A DNA stretch of 64,000 nucleotides from Monodelphis domestica (Eukaryota; Chordata; Mammalia; Didelphimorphia; Didelphidae), in contig NC_077228.1 of NCBI RefSeq assembly GCF_027887165.1, forward strand, positions 211,023,635-211,087,634, in the 5' to 3' direction. Below are positions 25,086 to 38,292 of the stretch, one piece after another (position 1 is the first letter of the stretch; every line of letters begins with the position of its first letter). The translations under genes and the position numbers were made by a program. Under the pieces are notes generated by a model that had not been told where the DNA came from, searched no databases, and saw nothing but the letters and a program-made list of their open reading frames with translations.

Positions 25086-26480
25086 TGTGTACATAAGAGG
25101 CAACAGGCCTGTTTGTACTCCCCAATGAATTTAGGTGTTAATTTAATCTATCTTAAAATAGTAGCTACTGGTATTTTGATAAACAAAACAAAAGGCGATT
25201 CCATTTCAGGTAGAGCTTGTTTTTTTCTCTGCTCAGAGTTTTTCATAGCAGAGTGATATTATTGGTCTGGTAAAGTCATGCTTAATCTACCAGCTTCTTT
25301 GCCAGTTCTTTTTGGTATACCATTTCTACCCATGATTGCTTCTTCTCCAGCAGGGTAGTCCCTTTGGTAATAACAAGAGTACTCACTTAGCTGGAGAATA
25401 TGCCCTAGTGGAACTAAAATAGAACGAACAGAGATACCGTAATTCTCAAAAAACTAAAATTTTCCTTGAAGCAACTCAAGAATGAGATTGATGTGTTTCA
25501 TTTTATGAGGAAACTAAATTATTAAAACTGAGAGTAAAAGAACCCTTGAACTTTATATTCCTCCCCTGCTACCCACTCAACTCAGTACTGGTAAAAGTAG
25601 CTATAATTTCTGCCAATGATTTTTATTTTATCTATTTTCTGTGGGCATATGGAGAAGCATAGTGCTCCTCATAATGGATAGAACCATATTCATGCATGTT
25701 AGGTCTTTGAAGTAGACTTGGGATAATAATCATCACTGTATGCATATGATTCTGCTATTTTTAAAAAGATCAGAGAAGGTAAAAGGATGAGTAGAGAATT
25801 CAAAGAATACAAATAGCTCTTCATTTTCAGAAGTGGAAGACACTTGCAGTGTTTCAGTCCTAAGAGGAGGGCTAAAACTAGACATTCTTGACATGAGAAG
25901 AACAGAAGGTAATGATGTATTACACTCACTACTTTGAAGTTGGTCAGTCTTCTGCTAGAAGGAGAATGGCTCCAAAATGTTCCCTTTAGAGGTGTTCAGT
26001 GAAAACAACACTGAAGAAGAGATTTTCCTTTCCCTCATGTTTACCTGTGTCTGAGATACACGATTACATGCTAGATCCCGCAAAATTTTCAGATATTGAG
26101 GATTGCAGCCAGAAGTCCAAGGAACTCTGCTGACCTTATAACCCCTAGGTACTATTCCACTTATTAGGACAATTTAGCTTTCCTTTCTACATCCCCTCCA
26201 GGGCCCGTTCCTGGAGACCATTCCAGCAAATACACAGTAGCTAAAGTTTACCTAGGCAATGTTGCAGTTGTGTGGCATTGTCCTAGCATGGATCACAAGC
26301 TTTTTTGGTCTGCAGTATGTGCAGAGATAATTCCAGTATGAACCAAGTAGAGAGGTTAATGGACTCATGATGGGGTAAGATTGACCTTGGGTTAACCTCA
26401 TCACTGATGTTTGGCTTAGTTCTTTGTCATGTAGGGTTAGGGAAGCCTTGAAAAGACCTTTGGCTTGCTGCCAAGTCTCT
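25086..26480. other. Intronic sequence, nothing recognised
   Basis: No supported feature. Confidence 0.45.
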
Positions 26481-26690
26481 AGACTGGGTGAGACCCTATC
26501 TTCCTATATGAAAATGATCACATCTCCTTACTCAATTTAACATGTAATTGTTCTCTAATTGTTTCCCATTTATGTTTTATCTTGCCAGTACAATGAAAGC
26601 TCTTTCAAAGCAGGGGCTGATTAATGCTTCCTAGTATTAACCCCCAGATTGAAAGGGTAAGAAGCAAATAAATGCTCATTCATCTACCCT
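26480..26690 (+). repeat. L2 terminus
   Basis: 'gaaagctctttcaaagcagg' and 'aagcaaataaatgctcattc'; a similar L2 phrase lies at 27500-27585. Confidence 0.45.
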
Positions 26691-27194
26691 AGTCACAGGT
26701 TTCAGCAAAATCCTATTGAAATATCTGTAGAATAGGATTTACAGAATTTTCTGGTTAGCAGTATTAGTACTTCCTTTGATTCAGGCAATACCATGGGCTT
26801 TTCCAGTGACTTCATCTTACCCCCAACCCCTAGGCAGGGCCCCCTGCACAATTTTGTTTTACTGTTAAATCCTTATTCACTCCTAGATAAACTGATTACA
26901 CTGGAACAAGCCATATAAGTATCACCTGAGTCCCCTTTGTAGGTACAATCTAGAGCCACTGGCAAAATTGCATCCACAAATTTGATTTTGACCAGGAAGC
27001 TTGAACAGAGACAGTAGGGATGTCCCACTTGGAGGTGAAGCACACATCAAGGGCCACCTCTGGAATATAGGTTTTCCCAAGAATTATCCATTTATCATCA
27101 TTCACTCCATAGAGCTTGTGAAATAGAATTAAGAACCTGATCATTTGTCATTCACCCACCTTTACACCCCTGTAACAACAGTTAAGGGACACTT

Positions 27195-27420
27195 ACAGCT
27201 CAATAGATATTTATTCAACATCTATTATGGGCACTGTTTTACACACATTATCTCATTTGGTCCTCACAACTCTGAGGTGTAGGTACTGCTGGTATTCTTT
27301 CCCCCAATTTACAGATGGGGAAACTGAGGCTCGGAGTTTAAATGCACTCATATCAGACAGAATTTAAACTCAGAAACCTTATTGACTTCACGTCCAATTC
27401 TCTTTATACTTCCATGTATT
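27195..27420 (-). repeat. MIR/MAR-like SINE fragment
   Basis: 'cattatctcatttggtcctc', 'ttacagatggggaaactgag'. Confidence 0.6.
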
Positions 27421-27959
27421 ACAAAACTAAAAAATTATTTCTTACCATTGTGGAGTTTTTAAACTAGTAGGGAATATGGCTTATCCATAAATGAATCTTC
27501 TGATATAAAACTAAGCTCCTTAATGGAACAGAGACCCTAAACTGTCTTTATATTCTTAGCACAGTTCCTTGCCCTTATAAGTTACAATTTTTTACCTCAA
27601 TTATATTTTGTGTTATAGTTATTTAAACATATTGTATGAGATGGTCTGTTAAATGAGGGCTGACCAGCTTAGTTAATTACAGAAACACAGCACTATAGTG
27701 AAACTATTTTGGCTATGGTAAACTAAAAGAGGGGAAAAAAAGGAAATGGCTACAGTCCTGTGAGTCCCTTTTGCTCTTGTAGTGTTAGTGGTAGAGGAGC
27801 AGAGGATGCTTAAAGAGTCACATGGTTTTTAGCATATCAATAAATTCAATTTGATTGTTGGTTAAAAGAACAAGGTGAAATACATATCCAGTAACTGATG
27901 AGTATACATATTATTGGAGGAACTGAATCATAACAATCTTAACATTCTTGTTAACAAAT

Positions 27960-28085
27960 AAAATCAGCAATGACACAAGTAAAATCCAGTGGAATTGCTC
28001 ATTGGCTATGGGGGTGGATGGGTGGTGACCTGAATAATATAACCATGGAAAAAATATTCTAAATTAATTAAATAAAAATTTTCAA
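27960..28085 (+). repeat. LINE 3' terminus
   Basis: 'gtggaattgctcattggcta' and 'ataaccatggaaaaaatattc' then AT-rich tail; the inverse of text at 31195-31330. Confidence 0.5.
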
Positions 28086-29849
28086 TAAAAAAATAAAATC
28101 AGAAGGAAGTTGAAGCTAAGTAGAATGATAGATTAGAGGTCCTTCTTGGAAAGGCAAAGAGAAGATTTGGCCAAATGAATTTTAACCTAATCATAAAGCT
28201 ACAAGAAATATTATTTCATTGGATTTGGTCATCACATATTACAGTATTAATGATAAATATTTACAAAAAAAGACTACTAATAAAATTATTTCCATTTTTG
28301 CACCAGTAATAGTTGTTGAGTAGTAGAAAAATTCCATGAAGAACTTGAGTACGACCCTCCAAATCAAATCAATATAGCCTGACACTGGTGACTGAGATGG
28401 TATGATAGGAAGAGGTGAGGATGAGAAGAAATATCTGAGGAAATATAGTTTGAGAGAAAGAAATCAGAGAGACCAAAGATTTATAGATTATATATAAGTC
28501 TTGTGTCTTTAAGTCATGAATACTTGAGAGAAAAGAAAAAAAAGAATGAGTAGGTGCCAAATATTCCATCACTAAACAATTCATAAAGAATAAAATTGAC
28601 TACATTTTGATAAAAAAGACATATAATGGGTATGAGAGTTATCGCTGAATCAGCTCTGTGGGCATAGTGAGACCATTAACTTGTCAGCCAAAATCAGAAT
28701 AGATAGTAAACAAGAAGAAGAAAAAATGTTGAAGAAAAGATATAACATGTAATTCAGATTTAGTCTTGAATTATTTAAACAAGTTATTGAAAATTTTAAA
28801 TTAGAATTGGGCAACAAAAATTATATCAAGACTGAATATAATTTCTTTTGCAGAAGTTAAAGCAATATAAATTAATTATTATAAAAGAATACCAAAAGAA
28901 CACAGAAAGTACCTTAGTTAGCAAACATTTGACTTACTTGCCCAAAAGAGATAGATACCTGCCAAAGGCAACACCAATTAAAATATAAACTCATCAGTAA
29001 AATCTTACAAGGAAGGGTGGTTTATAATAATGAGCAATGTCTTATAAAGCATAGAGCATCAGTGGAGAAAAAGCAGTCTAAAGAAAGCTTTAGCAAGACA
29101 CCCAGCTAAACAAAATCATCCCAAGTGGATTAAGGATGAAAATAACAAGTGGAGCCAATTCAAGCAAAATGGAAAAGATTGGCAAAAATTATTATAACTG
29201 GACCCTTGATATTTCTCAGTCCCTACTATCAAGGGAAAACATTAAGAATTATGAGACAGAAAAATTGTATTTCCATTCAAGAAACAGAACACATTAATAA
29301 TCTAATAAATTCATGGTAGAGTACAGTAATCTTACATCAAAGTGGAAAGAATCAGAAAGTGAATAATAGAGGGAAATAGAAGGAAAAAATACTAAAAACA
29401 TCAAGAATCTCCTTGGGAAGAAGAAAACTTAGAAAGCCTAGTACACAGATAAATCAACAGAAAATACTAAAATCAGAAGATAGATATAAAAATATTTATT
29501 AAAATCCACAAACATCTCTAAATATTGCAAAACAAAAGAAATTGAACCAATATCTGATAAAATGAACATGGAACCCTGTGGATTTCCAAAAGAGCATAGG
29601 ATTGCGCATTTTTGTTCCCAAGTGGTTCAAGAGAGAAATTAGAGGGACCAGCTAAGTGGCTTAGCAGATTGAAAGCTAGGCCCAGAGATTGGAGATCCTG
29701 GGTCATGGCAAGCCTCTCCAACAGACCCAAAGAGAATGACAAAGGAAAAACATAAGTATACAGAACTGAAGGATAATTTTGAAGAAGAGAAGCAAAAAAG
29801 GAATAATAGTGGAAAGAACACATTATCAATATACAAACAAAACACATAA
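28086..29849 (+). repeat. A-rich LINE-like region, poorly resolved
   Basis: Strongly A-biased plus strand without introns or open frames over 80 codons in sense. Probably the 5' part of the L1/HAL1-type element that is recognisable from 29850. A SINE head fragment lies at 29645-29705. Confidence 0.35.
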
Positions 29850-31140
29850 GTCTTGAGGACAAGATTTATAGAACATAAGTCAAAAAACCTGAACATCATA
29901 ATGCAAGAAATAATAAATGAACAGTGCCCAGAATTTCTAAATAGGGAAAACAAAGCACAAAATTGATAGGACCCACAGATCACCTCCAAAAGAAAATCTT
30001 ACACTTCAAACTCCAAAATAGAGAGTAAGTTAAATTTCACAGTTTCAGTGACAACAAATTCTGCAAGGGATCAGGAGAAAGGCCTTCAAATATAAAGGAA
30101 AGAAAGTGTGAGCAACACAAGATTTGTTCTGTATCCACTGTTAACCATAGAAGGGAATAGAATAATATACAGACAGTTCTCACTTTAGTGAGTTCTGTAA
30201 GCCTCTATGTAAAGTAATTTTTATAATTCAAATTTGCCTATGGACGTGGGGAAGAGAACATAGGAGAACCAGGATCAGAGCCTCTAGATCAAGAGGAAGA
30301 ATACTTGGTGACTTGGGACCAGGCACATGGAGACCTGACCTGAACTGAAAGGAAGAATCGAGGTAGTGGGAGGCAGACACATTGAGACTGGACACAAACT
30401 CAGACAGGAGAAGACTGGCTTCTTGGGGGTGGGGGACAGACACAAGGCACCCAAACGTTGAGTGACTGAAGATAGACAGATTGGGGCTAGATACACAGAT
30501 GGATGGGTAGAACATAGCAATGGTCTTCTCTGTCAGTGTTGGAGGTCTTAAACCAAGCCCCCATTTTGGTGGTAACAATCTCTCTGCCCAACCATTCTTC
30601 TGCTTGTTCTTGGAAAAGGGTTTTTGAAAGTTTTTATTTTTTTATTGGGAGGGGCATAGAATGCTGAGCTGAGGGGCAGGAGCAGAGAGAATGTGCACAA
30701 TATTATACAGTATAGTTAATATACGTGTTTTTCAGAATGTAGTTTTCTTTCAGAATTTTAAAAGTCAAATTTGCTGAATATGAATTGCAGAACTTTCTGT
30801 ATTCCAAAAAAGCAAAGGAACTCAATATGCAGCTCCAAATGACATACTATGCTAACTTGAGGCAAATCATCAATGAAAAAAAGATGAATGTTTGATGAAA
30901 GAGTCTTTTGAAGCATTCCTGTTTAAAAAAAAATGTGAGCAAATTATTTGACAAGGAAAGATTACAAATAACAGAAGCAAAAATTATTGCAGCATACTTC
31001 CTTCATGGATGATGGAGCCACAACACTTGGACCCAAATATCACAGTCCATAAAGTGCATGTAGAGGAAGTAAATGGCATCAAAAAGAATAAAGATGACTA
31101 TGTAGAATTGGCTCAAGTCTGTATATAGAACAAGGCATCT
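29850..31140 (+). mobile_element. L1 ORF1/HAL1-type LINE, split by a DNA transposon
   Basis: 'aatgcaagaaataataaatg', 'cccacagatcacctccaaaag' and, past 30801, 'ttccaaaaaagcaaaggaac' follow L1 ORF1/HAL1 order. Removing 30170-30799 plus one TA makes the two halves contiguous. Confidence 0.65.
30170..30799. mobile_element. TA-flanked DNA transposon (Tigger/mariner-like), 630 bp
   Basis: Starts CAGACAGTTCT and ends with the inverse of CAGAAAGTTCT (10 of 11). TA at 30168-30169 and 30800-30801. No transposase frame. Confidence 0.75.
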
Positions 31141-31189
31141 TAATCTTTTTTTTTAATGTTATAAATCTTTTCTCAGCTGAAATACAATT

Positions 31190-31400
31190 ATATTTAAAAT
31201 TTTTTTTATTTAATTAAAAAATTTTTTTCCATGGTTACATGATTCCTGTTGTCTCCTTTTCTTTCTTCCCTCCTCCAGAGTTGACAAGCAATTCCACTGG
31301 GTTATACATATATTATCACTCAACATCCATTTCCTTATTATTTATTTTTATAAAAGAGTAATCTTTTAAAACTAAAACCCCAAATCATATACCCATATAA
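31190..31400 (-). repeat. LINE 3' terminus, antisense
   Basis: 'tttttttccatggttacatg' and 'caagcaattccactgggtta' are the inverse of the terminus at 27960. Confidence 0.6.
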
Positions 31401-31690
31401 GCAAGTAATAAATTATGTTTTCTTCTGGACTGAAATATAATTATAAAAAAATTTAAGTTCACAGACCCCAGATTAAGAGCCCAGCTTGTTTATTTATTTT
31501 AAACAGTTAAAAAAAGAGATTTAATTGATCATAGCAAGGAAAAGATTCAATAATAAAGGATATACATCTAGAGCACCACAGGTTGATTGAGCTGTCTCTT
31601 TTTTATTCATAGTCCATTAACCAGACATTAGAGAAAAGCTAGGATTCCTCTCGTCTGTACTCAGCAATTGCCCACATCCCTTTATCCATA

Positions 31691-31970
31691 AGCTTTAGTG
31701 TTGTTTTTTCAGTCATGCTCAACTCTTTGTGACCCCATTTGGAGTGTTTTTAGGAAAGATACTGGAGTGGTTTGCTTTTTTCCTTCTCTAGCTCATTTTA
31801 CAGGTAGGGAAGCAGAGACAAACAAGGTTAAATGACTTGCCCAGGGTCACACAGCTAGTCTAAAGCCAAATTTAGATTCCAGGAAGATTTCTTCTTGCCT
31901 CTTCCATCTGGCACATTCTCCATCTTGCCTCCTGGCTGTCCTAGACATTAGTCCTCTGAGCCAATTAAGT
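31691..31970 (-). mobile_element. MAR1-type SINE
   Basis: 'tcaactctttgtgaccccat', 'gatactggagtggtttgc', 'gacttgcccagggtcacaca'. Confidence 0.75.
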
Positions 31971-31979
31971 CTTTTCTTT

Positions 31980-32172
31980 TTTTAAACCCTTACCTTCTTT
32001 CTTAGATTCTATACTAAGTATTGGTTCCAAGGCTGAAAATCAGTAAGGTCCAGGAAAATTGGGATTAAGTGATTTGTCTAGGATCACACACCTAAGAAGT
32101 GTCTGAGGCCATATTTGAATCCAAATCCTCCCTACTCCAGTCCTGATTCTCTATCCAGCGAGCTAAGGCAGT
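31980..32172 (-). mobile_element. Degenerate CORE-SINE
   Basis: 'aaacccttaccttctttctt', 'aggatcacacacctaagaag', 'ttctctatccagcgagctaa'. Directly abuts the previous SINE in the same orientation. Confidence 0.7.
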
Positions 32173-33000
32173 TGTTCTCTTGTAATACCTGTTAAGAGAA
32201 AAGTAGCCTAGCCTATATGTGAAAAGAGGGGTTAGGATATTGTTTACACCACACCTTTAAGGTGTTTAAAATCTTCTAAAGAAACTTCTGCCACTTAAAT
32301 GATTTTAGGGCACTATAGAGGGAAATCTAAACAATGTAAAATTTAAAAAAACAACATTTTTTAAAAGTTTTTAAAGTTTTTAAAGCTGTCAGCCCTCACC
32401 TTAAGAATGTAAGAAATCTGACATAGCATGCAAAGAGGTAATAACCATCGAAAGCAGCAAACAAACATGGAGACCTGTGGATTCCCAAGGGAACATCAGA
32501 ACAGTCAAGATGGTTACACCTCTTATCTGATCACTGATCCTCATCTTTGGTCTGGTAGCCTGTACTACCACATCCATAGTGTCTGGCTTACTAATCAAGA
32601 TTTCCCCTTCCCATGGCAACAGGGGAGGGGAGAGGAATATCATCATCAAAGGTCTCTGAGACTTATAAATAAAATAAGACTTATTTTGTAGGAATTTTGG
32701 AGACATTTTCACCTTCCCCTTGTTGTCCACCCCATGATGCTTAAAACACTCTCTGGAGAATAGCCAGTGACTGCTAGGTTGCTCTTTTGATGACAATACC
32801 AACAGCTCTAGCTTTACCACTGCCATAGATAGTGCCTACTCTTCTGGGGCCCATGAATCTGCCCACTGTGCTACCATTGGGACCAGTTTCACTGCCAACT
32901 GCTCCACTGTCCAGTCTGTTAGGATCAGGTGCTAAATGCTGAGGCAAGTCAGCTATATATACTACTGGGGCCTGACAGCCTTTCCATAAGAATTAATTGA
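32173..33000. other. Intronic sequence, nothing assigned
   Basis: A 141-codon minus-strand frame (32401-32826) lies here without splice context or a recognised product; see rejected items. Confidence 0.4.
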
Positions 33001-33002
33001 AG

Positions 33003-33195
33003 GAGGGCCAGTTAAGTAGTAGCACAGTAGATGGAGAACAAGACCTAGAGTTGGGACTCAGTTGAAATTTGGCCTCCGATGCTTCCTAGCTTTGTGATCC
33101 TGGGCAAGTCACTTAACCCCATTGCCTAGACCTTGCCTTTCTAAAGTCTTACAGTGGTTACTAAAACAGAAAATAAAGGGCTTGGGGGAAAAAAA
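33003..33195 (+). mobile_element. Degenerate CORE-SINE
   Basis: 'gatgcttcctagctttgtga', 'tgggcaagtcacttaacccc', A-rich end. MIR-like fragment follows at 33430-33560. Confidence 0.7.
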
Positions 33196-33675
33196 CTTGA
33201 TAGCTGGATTTCTGAGAAGGTGTCAGGAAACATACAATGGGAAATGTAATTGATATAAAAACAAGGTATTTTTAAAGTTCTAAACTACTTTAGGCTTCTG
33301 GTTTAGCAGATAAGTATAAACAAGCTATCTTTCTAACAAAACTTTTTCTTAGTGTAACCTTGGGAAAGTTGTAACTTTTCCAGGCCTTAGTTTAATCATT
33401 TGAGCCTTATAAACAACACTGATATAGATATTTCAGATGTAATTATGCTAATTTTATAGATAAGAAAACTGAAAGGCAGAGAAAAATTACTTGCCAGTGG
33501 TAACCCAGGATCAGGATTCAAACCTAGATGTTTTGACTCCAAATCTAGCACTCTGACTTAGAACAGATATACTTAAACTTTTTGGTTACAGGATTAATTA
33601 TACTCTTCGATATTATTGAGGGATCTCCCCACCCAACTCCTCCCATGAGAGTTTTTATTTATAAAGTTTAACATC

Positions 33676-33747
33676 AGAGCAGTGAAGTGGTTCAATGGAG
33701 AGCAAGCTAGAGGCAAGAGGTCCTGGGTTCAAATGTAGCCTGATTTA
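33676..33747 (+). repeat. SINE 5' fragment
   Basis: Head and 'tcctgggttcaaatgtagcc' only; truncated where an L1 begins. Confidence 0.6.
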
Positions 33748-35382
33748 TAGAACTAGAAAAAAATAGAATTCATCTGGAAGAACAAAAGATCAAGAATATC
33801 AAGGGACTAAAAAAAAAATGGGTAACATGGTGGACTAGCAGTACCAGATCTTAAACTATTCTATAAAGTAGTAATTATCTAAACGATCTGGTACTGGCTA
33901 AGAATTAGATCAATGGAATAGATTAAGGGTAAATTAGTACTCTTTAATTGTAAAGATAAAGTAAACCATAGCAATCTTGCCTTGATAAATCCAAGGATCA
34001 CTGCTTTGGGGATAGGAACTCACTTTGACAAAAGCTGCTAGGAAAATTGGGAAATAATGTGGCATAAATTAGGTTTGGATCAACATCTCATACCCTATAT
34101 CAAGATTAGTTCAAAGTGGGCATATGATTTAGATGTAAAGTGTGATGATATAAGTATATCCATAGAGAAGGGAAGAATTTATGACCAAATGAATTTGATA
34201 GAGAACATTACAAGATGTAAAATTAATAATTTTGATTATATTAAATTAAAAGGCTCTTGTGCAAACAAAACCAATGCAACCAAAATTAAAAGGTAAATAA
34301 CAAACTGAGGGGAAATTTTTATAACAAATTTCTCTGATAAAGGTCTTATTTTTCAAATATGTAAAGAACTAAATCAAATTTATAAGAATACAAGTCATTC
34401 CTCAATTGACAATAGTTAAAGGAGGTGAATAGGCATTTTTCAGATGAAGACACCAAAGCTATCAATAATAATATGGAAAAATGTCCTAAATCTCTCTTGA
34501 TAAGAGACATGCAAAATAAAACAACTCTACCACCTCACACCTATCAGATTTGCTAGTCAGTAAAGGAAAATTATAAATGTTAGAGGGGATGTAGCAAAAT
34601 TGGGACACTAATGCATTGCTGGTGGAGTTGTGAACTGATCCAACCATTCTAGAGGGCAATTTGGAATTGGGCCTAAAGGGGCTTTAAAACAATGCACACC
34701 CTTTGATCCAGTAATACCACTATTAGATCTATATCTTAAAGAGATTTTTTTTAAATGGAAAAGGACCTATTTTTAGTATTTATAGTTGCTCTTTTTGTAG
34801 TGGCAAAGAATTAGAAACCAAAGGAATGCCCTCTATTGGGGAATGGCTGAACAAATTGTAATATATGATAATGATGGCATACTATTGTGCTGTGAGGAGT
34901 GATGAGCAGGATGATTTCAGAAAGAGCTGGAAAGACTGACAAGAACTGATTCAGAGTGAAATAAGCAGAACCAGGAAAACAGTTTACAAAGTAACAGCAA
35001 TATTGTAGAATGCTCAAATGACTGAGCTACTATTAGCAATGCAATAATCTAGAACAATTTGGGAGAGACTTAAGAAAAAGAATGCCATCTACTTCCAGAG
35101 AAAGAACTGTTGGAGTAGGAATGCAGATGAATGTATATGATTTTTTACTTGTTTATTTGGGTATATGTTTAGGAGTTTTGGTTTTATAAGATTATTCATT
35201 TATAGAAATGAGTAATATGGAAATATGTTTTATGTAATAATATTTGTATAACCAAGATTGAATTGCTTGCCAGCTTCCAGAGTGGGGAGGGAATAAGGGA
35301 AGGAGACAATTTGGATCATAAAACTTCAGAAAAATTATGTAGAAATTTGTTATCATATGCCATGAGCCTCAAAAATATATGT
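33748..35382 (+). mobile_element. L1, 5'-truncated ORF2 and 3'UTR
   Basis: ORF2 text from 'aattcatctggaagaacaaa' through 'attggggaatggctgaac' to a 3'UTR with 'gaaagaactgttggagtagg'. Many stops; inactive. Longest open piece is 79 codons (34057-34296). Confidence 0.85.
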
Positions 35383-35636
35383 TCCAGACTTTCCTTAAAG
35401 GGATAAATGGCATCTATCTAAACTCATCAAAAAGTGTGATCTTTAATGAGGATAAGACCTTCCCCAGTAAGATTGGGGTGAAGCAAAGAGGCCCCTTATC
35501 ACCACTGCTATTTAATATTATACTAGCAATGCTAGCTTTAGCAATAAGAAAATAAAAAGAAATTGAAGGAATTAGAATAAACAATGAGGAAACAAAGTTA
35601 CCACTCTTTGCAGATGAAAAGGTGGTGTATCTAGGG

Positions 35637-36107
35637 CAGTAATGGCAGACCTTTTAGAGATGGAATGCTGGGCTCTGCTCACACCCAGAGACCATATGTC
35701 ATACCCCACCCTCCCACTAAGTGCTGGGTGTGCCCTGTCCCCCCCCCCCCCCCCTCTCTCCTCTCTCTCTCACACACACACAGAGGACAGAAAAAATGCT
35801 CCCATTTGGGCTGCAGGGAGGAGAAGTGGGTGAAGTGTGAGCAATGCCCTCAGCCAGTGTAGAGAGGAGGAGGGGAACGGCTCGAGCACTCTGCTCCCCT
35901 CCAGCTCTACAGCCTGTTAGCTGCCCACCCTAGTCCCTGTGCACTCCCATTGGCTGTTGGGCAGAGGGGCAGGGGATGAGAAAAAATGTCATCAGGCATG
36001 ATGGAGAGGGAGAGGGGAACAGCATCACCCTAGTCCCTCTGTCTTTCTAGTAATGAACTCAGGGGGTGGCCTTCTTTGGCACCCATTCCATAAGTTCACC
36101 ATCACTG
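35637..36107. mobile_element. Non-autonomous hAT element, copy 4, nested in L1
   Basis: Begins CAGTAATGGCAGACC, ends TTCACCATCACTG. Flanks atctaggg / acctaaag (5 of 8). L1 coding text continues across it. Confidence 0.85.
35735..35790. repeat. Compound microsatellite (C)n(CT)n(CA)n
   Basis: A run of about 16 C followed by CT and then CA units inside hAT copy 4. Confidence 0.9.
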
Positions 36108-37286
36108 ACCTAAAGAGTCAACCAAAAGCCTAATAGAAATAATTAGCAACTTTAGCAAAGTCGCAGAATACAAAATAAACCTATATAAATCATCAGCATT
36201 TCTGTTTACTGCCAACAGTCCAACATTCCAGTTTACTGCCAAGAGTCCAACAGCAAGAGAGAGAAAAGGAAATTCTATTCAAAATAACTCTAGACAATAT
36301 AAAAAACCTGGTTGTATACCTAACAAAACAAACACAATTACACAAATAAAATTAGACCTAAACAATTGGGAAACATTAATTGCTCATGGATAGGCCAAGT
36401 CAATGCAATAAATTGTCAATCTTACCTAAATTAATTTACTTATTCATTGCCATAGCTATCAAGACTACACAAAAACTATTTAATAGAGCTAGGAAAAATA
36501 ATAAAATTCATATGGAAGAACAAAAGACCAAGAATTATCAAGGAAATCAATGGGGAAAAAATAGGAAGGAAGAAGGCCTAGACATACCAGATTTCAAACT
36601 GTACTATAAGCTTTATAGTATAAAGCAATTATCATCAAAACAATCTGGTACTGGCTAAGAATAAAATAGTAGGTAATCAGCACCTAGTAGTTAATGTTCA
36701 TAACAACTTAAGCGTTTGATAAACCCAAAGATCCAAGCTTTTGGGGAAAGAATTCACTATTTGACAAAAACTGCTGAGAAGAGTGGAAAACAATATGGCA
36801 GGAACTAAGCATAAACCAACATCTTACACTATATGCCAGAATATTCAAAATGGATATTTGATCCAGAAATAAAGGATGACACCATAAAAAAGTAAGAGGA
36901 ACATGGAAAAGTTTACCATGTCAGACTTTTTCATAAGGGAAGAATTTATGACCGAACAAGACATGGAGAACATTATGGAAAATGGAATGTATAATTTTTT
37001 ATTATGTTAAATTTTAAAGGTTTTGTTCAAACAAAACCAATGCAAAAAGATTAGAAGAGAAATAATAAATTTGTGGGGCAGGGCATCTTTAGCAAGTGTC
37101 TCTGACAAAGACCTCATTTCTCAAATATGTGGAGAACTGAGTCAAATTTATAATACAAGGCATTCTCCAATTGAAAAATGGTCAACGGATGTAAACAGGC
37201 AGTTCTCAGAGGAAGAAATTAAAATGAAAAAAAATCACTATTGATTAGAGAAATGCAAATTAAAACAATTCTAAGATACCACCTTA

Positions 37287-38292
37287 TGCTGGGAGCCATC
37301 AGGCCACGAAGCCTTGACAGTCATGTGTGGTAGCTAAGGAAACCACAGAGTGGCCCTTGGCAAGATGTGATTGCCCACTCAGCCCCCCTTGTATGACCTC
37401 TCTCATCAATGCCCCTTACCTATGGAATTGACATGATTATTATTCCCTCAAGTCTCAGAAGGAATAATACAAGAATAAAATACCTGTACTCTAATTCTCT
37501 AAAACATCACCAAAAGATCAGACCCTCAAATCCAACACCAAAAGACTAGCATGGGTTAACTTTTACTTAGGTACATAATTCCCAGTAAAACCTTGGCTAC
37601 AAGCCAGGCCCAAAACTTTCCCACTCACAGATATTTATTCTCTTGAAGCCAGCACGCAAATCAATCATAAAGTCCCATACAATACGTATAGATACACTAC
37701 AGGTACACTAAGCTTCAATATACTTCAGTGACTCTATTTCACAAACCAGTAACTCAGAAACTCCCTAGTAAATCCTGAAAAAATGGCCAGTCTAATATTA
37801 AATCTGAATTGTGTTCCCAGTACCTTTCAACCTCAATGATATGATTGTTGAATTGTCTTTAAGAACTTCTAATTGATTACTTCTAATAAGTAAATTTCCT
37901 TGATTGTTTGTAAGCTCAAAACTTCTCACAAGGTAATGAGAAAATTAAGCCACCTGTGACAAAATCATTTATCTTGTGTGAAACCTTTATGCTGTCTGTA
38001 ATCACAATACAAAAATATAGAATGTTAATCAAGTAATGTGTTAAAAGTTAATGTATCACTTTTCCAATTATCTCCATTTAGACATGTATGTTAAGGTAAT
38101 GTATCTGTGTGCCAAGAAAATGGGTATTAAAAAAACATCAAGTCTGGGGATGGCAGAGCAGCTCTCAGATGCAAAGCATTCCCATAGCCAAAAAGATACA
38201 GCTGTCTTCCGTTTGTTATTTTCTTGACTGATCGTTCGCCGCCTGTCAGGAACCCCTGGAGTTACGAGTGAGGCTGAACCCTGACCTTGGCA
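37287..38292 (+). mobile_element. Solo LTR of an endogenous retrovirus, nested in L1
   Basis: Starts TG (TGCTGGGAGCC) and ends CA (CTTGGCA). Six-base flanks ACCTTA (37281-37286) and ACCTCA (38293-38298). L1 coding text is continuous when the block is skipped. The 6-bp duplication and length (1006 bases) fit a class II (ERVK-like) LTR. No gag, pol or env is present. Any promoter activity is unproven. Confidence 0.75.

Noticed and set aside
29518..30578. Several 78-116 codon minus-strand frames
   Set aside because: They lie antisense to A-rich LINE text and a DNA transposon; composition explains them.
32401..32826. A 141-codon minus-strand frame
   Set aside because: No splice context, no recognisable domain and no poly(A) tail on that strand. 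The opposite strand is also open for 87 codons. Could be a decayed retrocopy, but I cannot support it.
35755..35790. CT/CA array considered as a regulatory GAGA/insulator-type site
   Set aside because: Simple microsatellite inside a hAT copy; no further evidence of function.
35642..35862. CpG-bearing proline-rich frames in hAT copy 4 considered as the missing UBE2O first exon
   Set aside because: No similarity to the UBE2O N terminus, no donor site in phase 0, and the sequence is a transposon interior.
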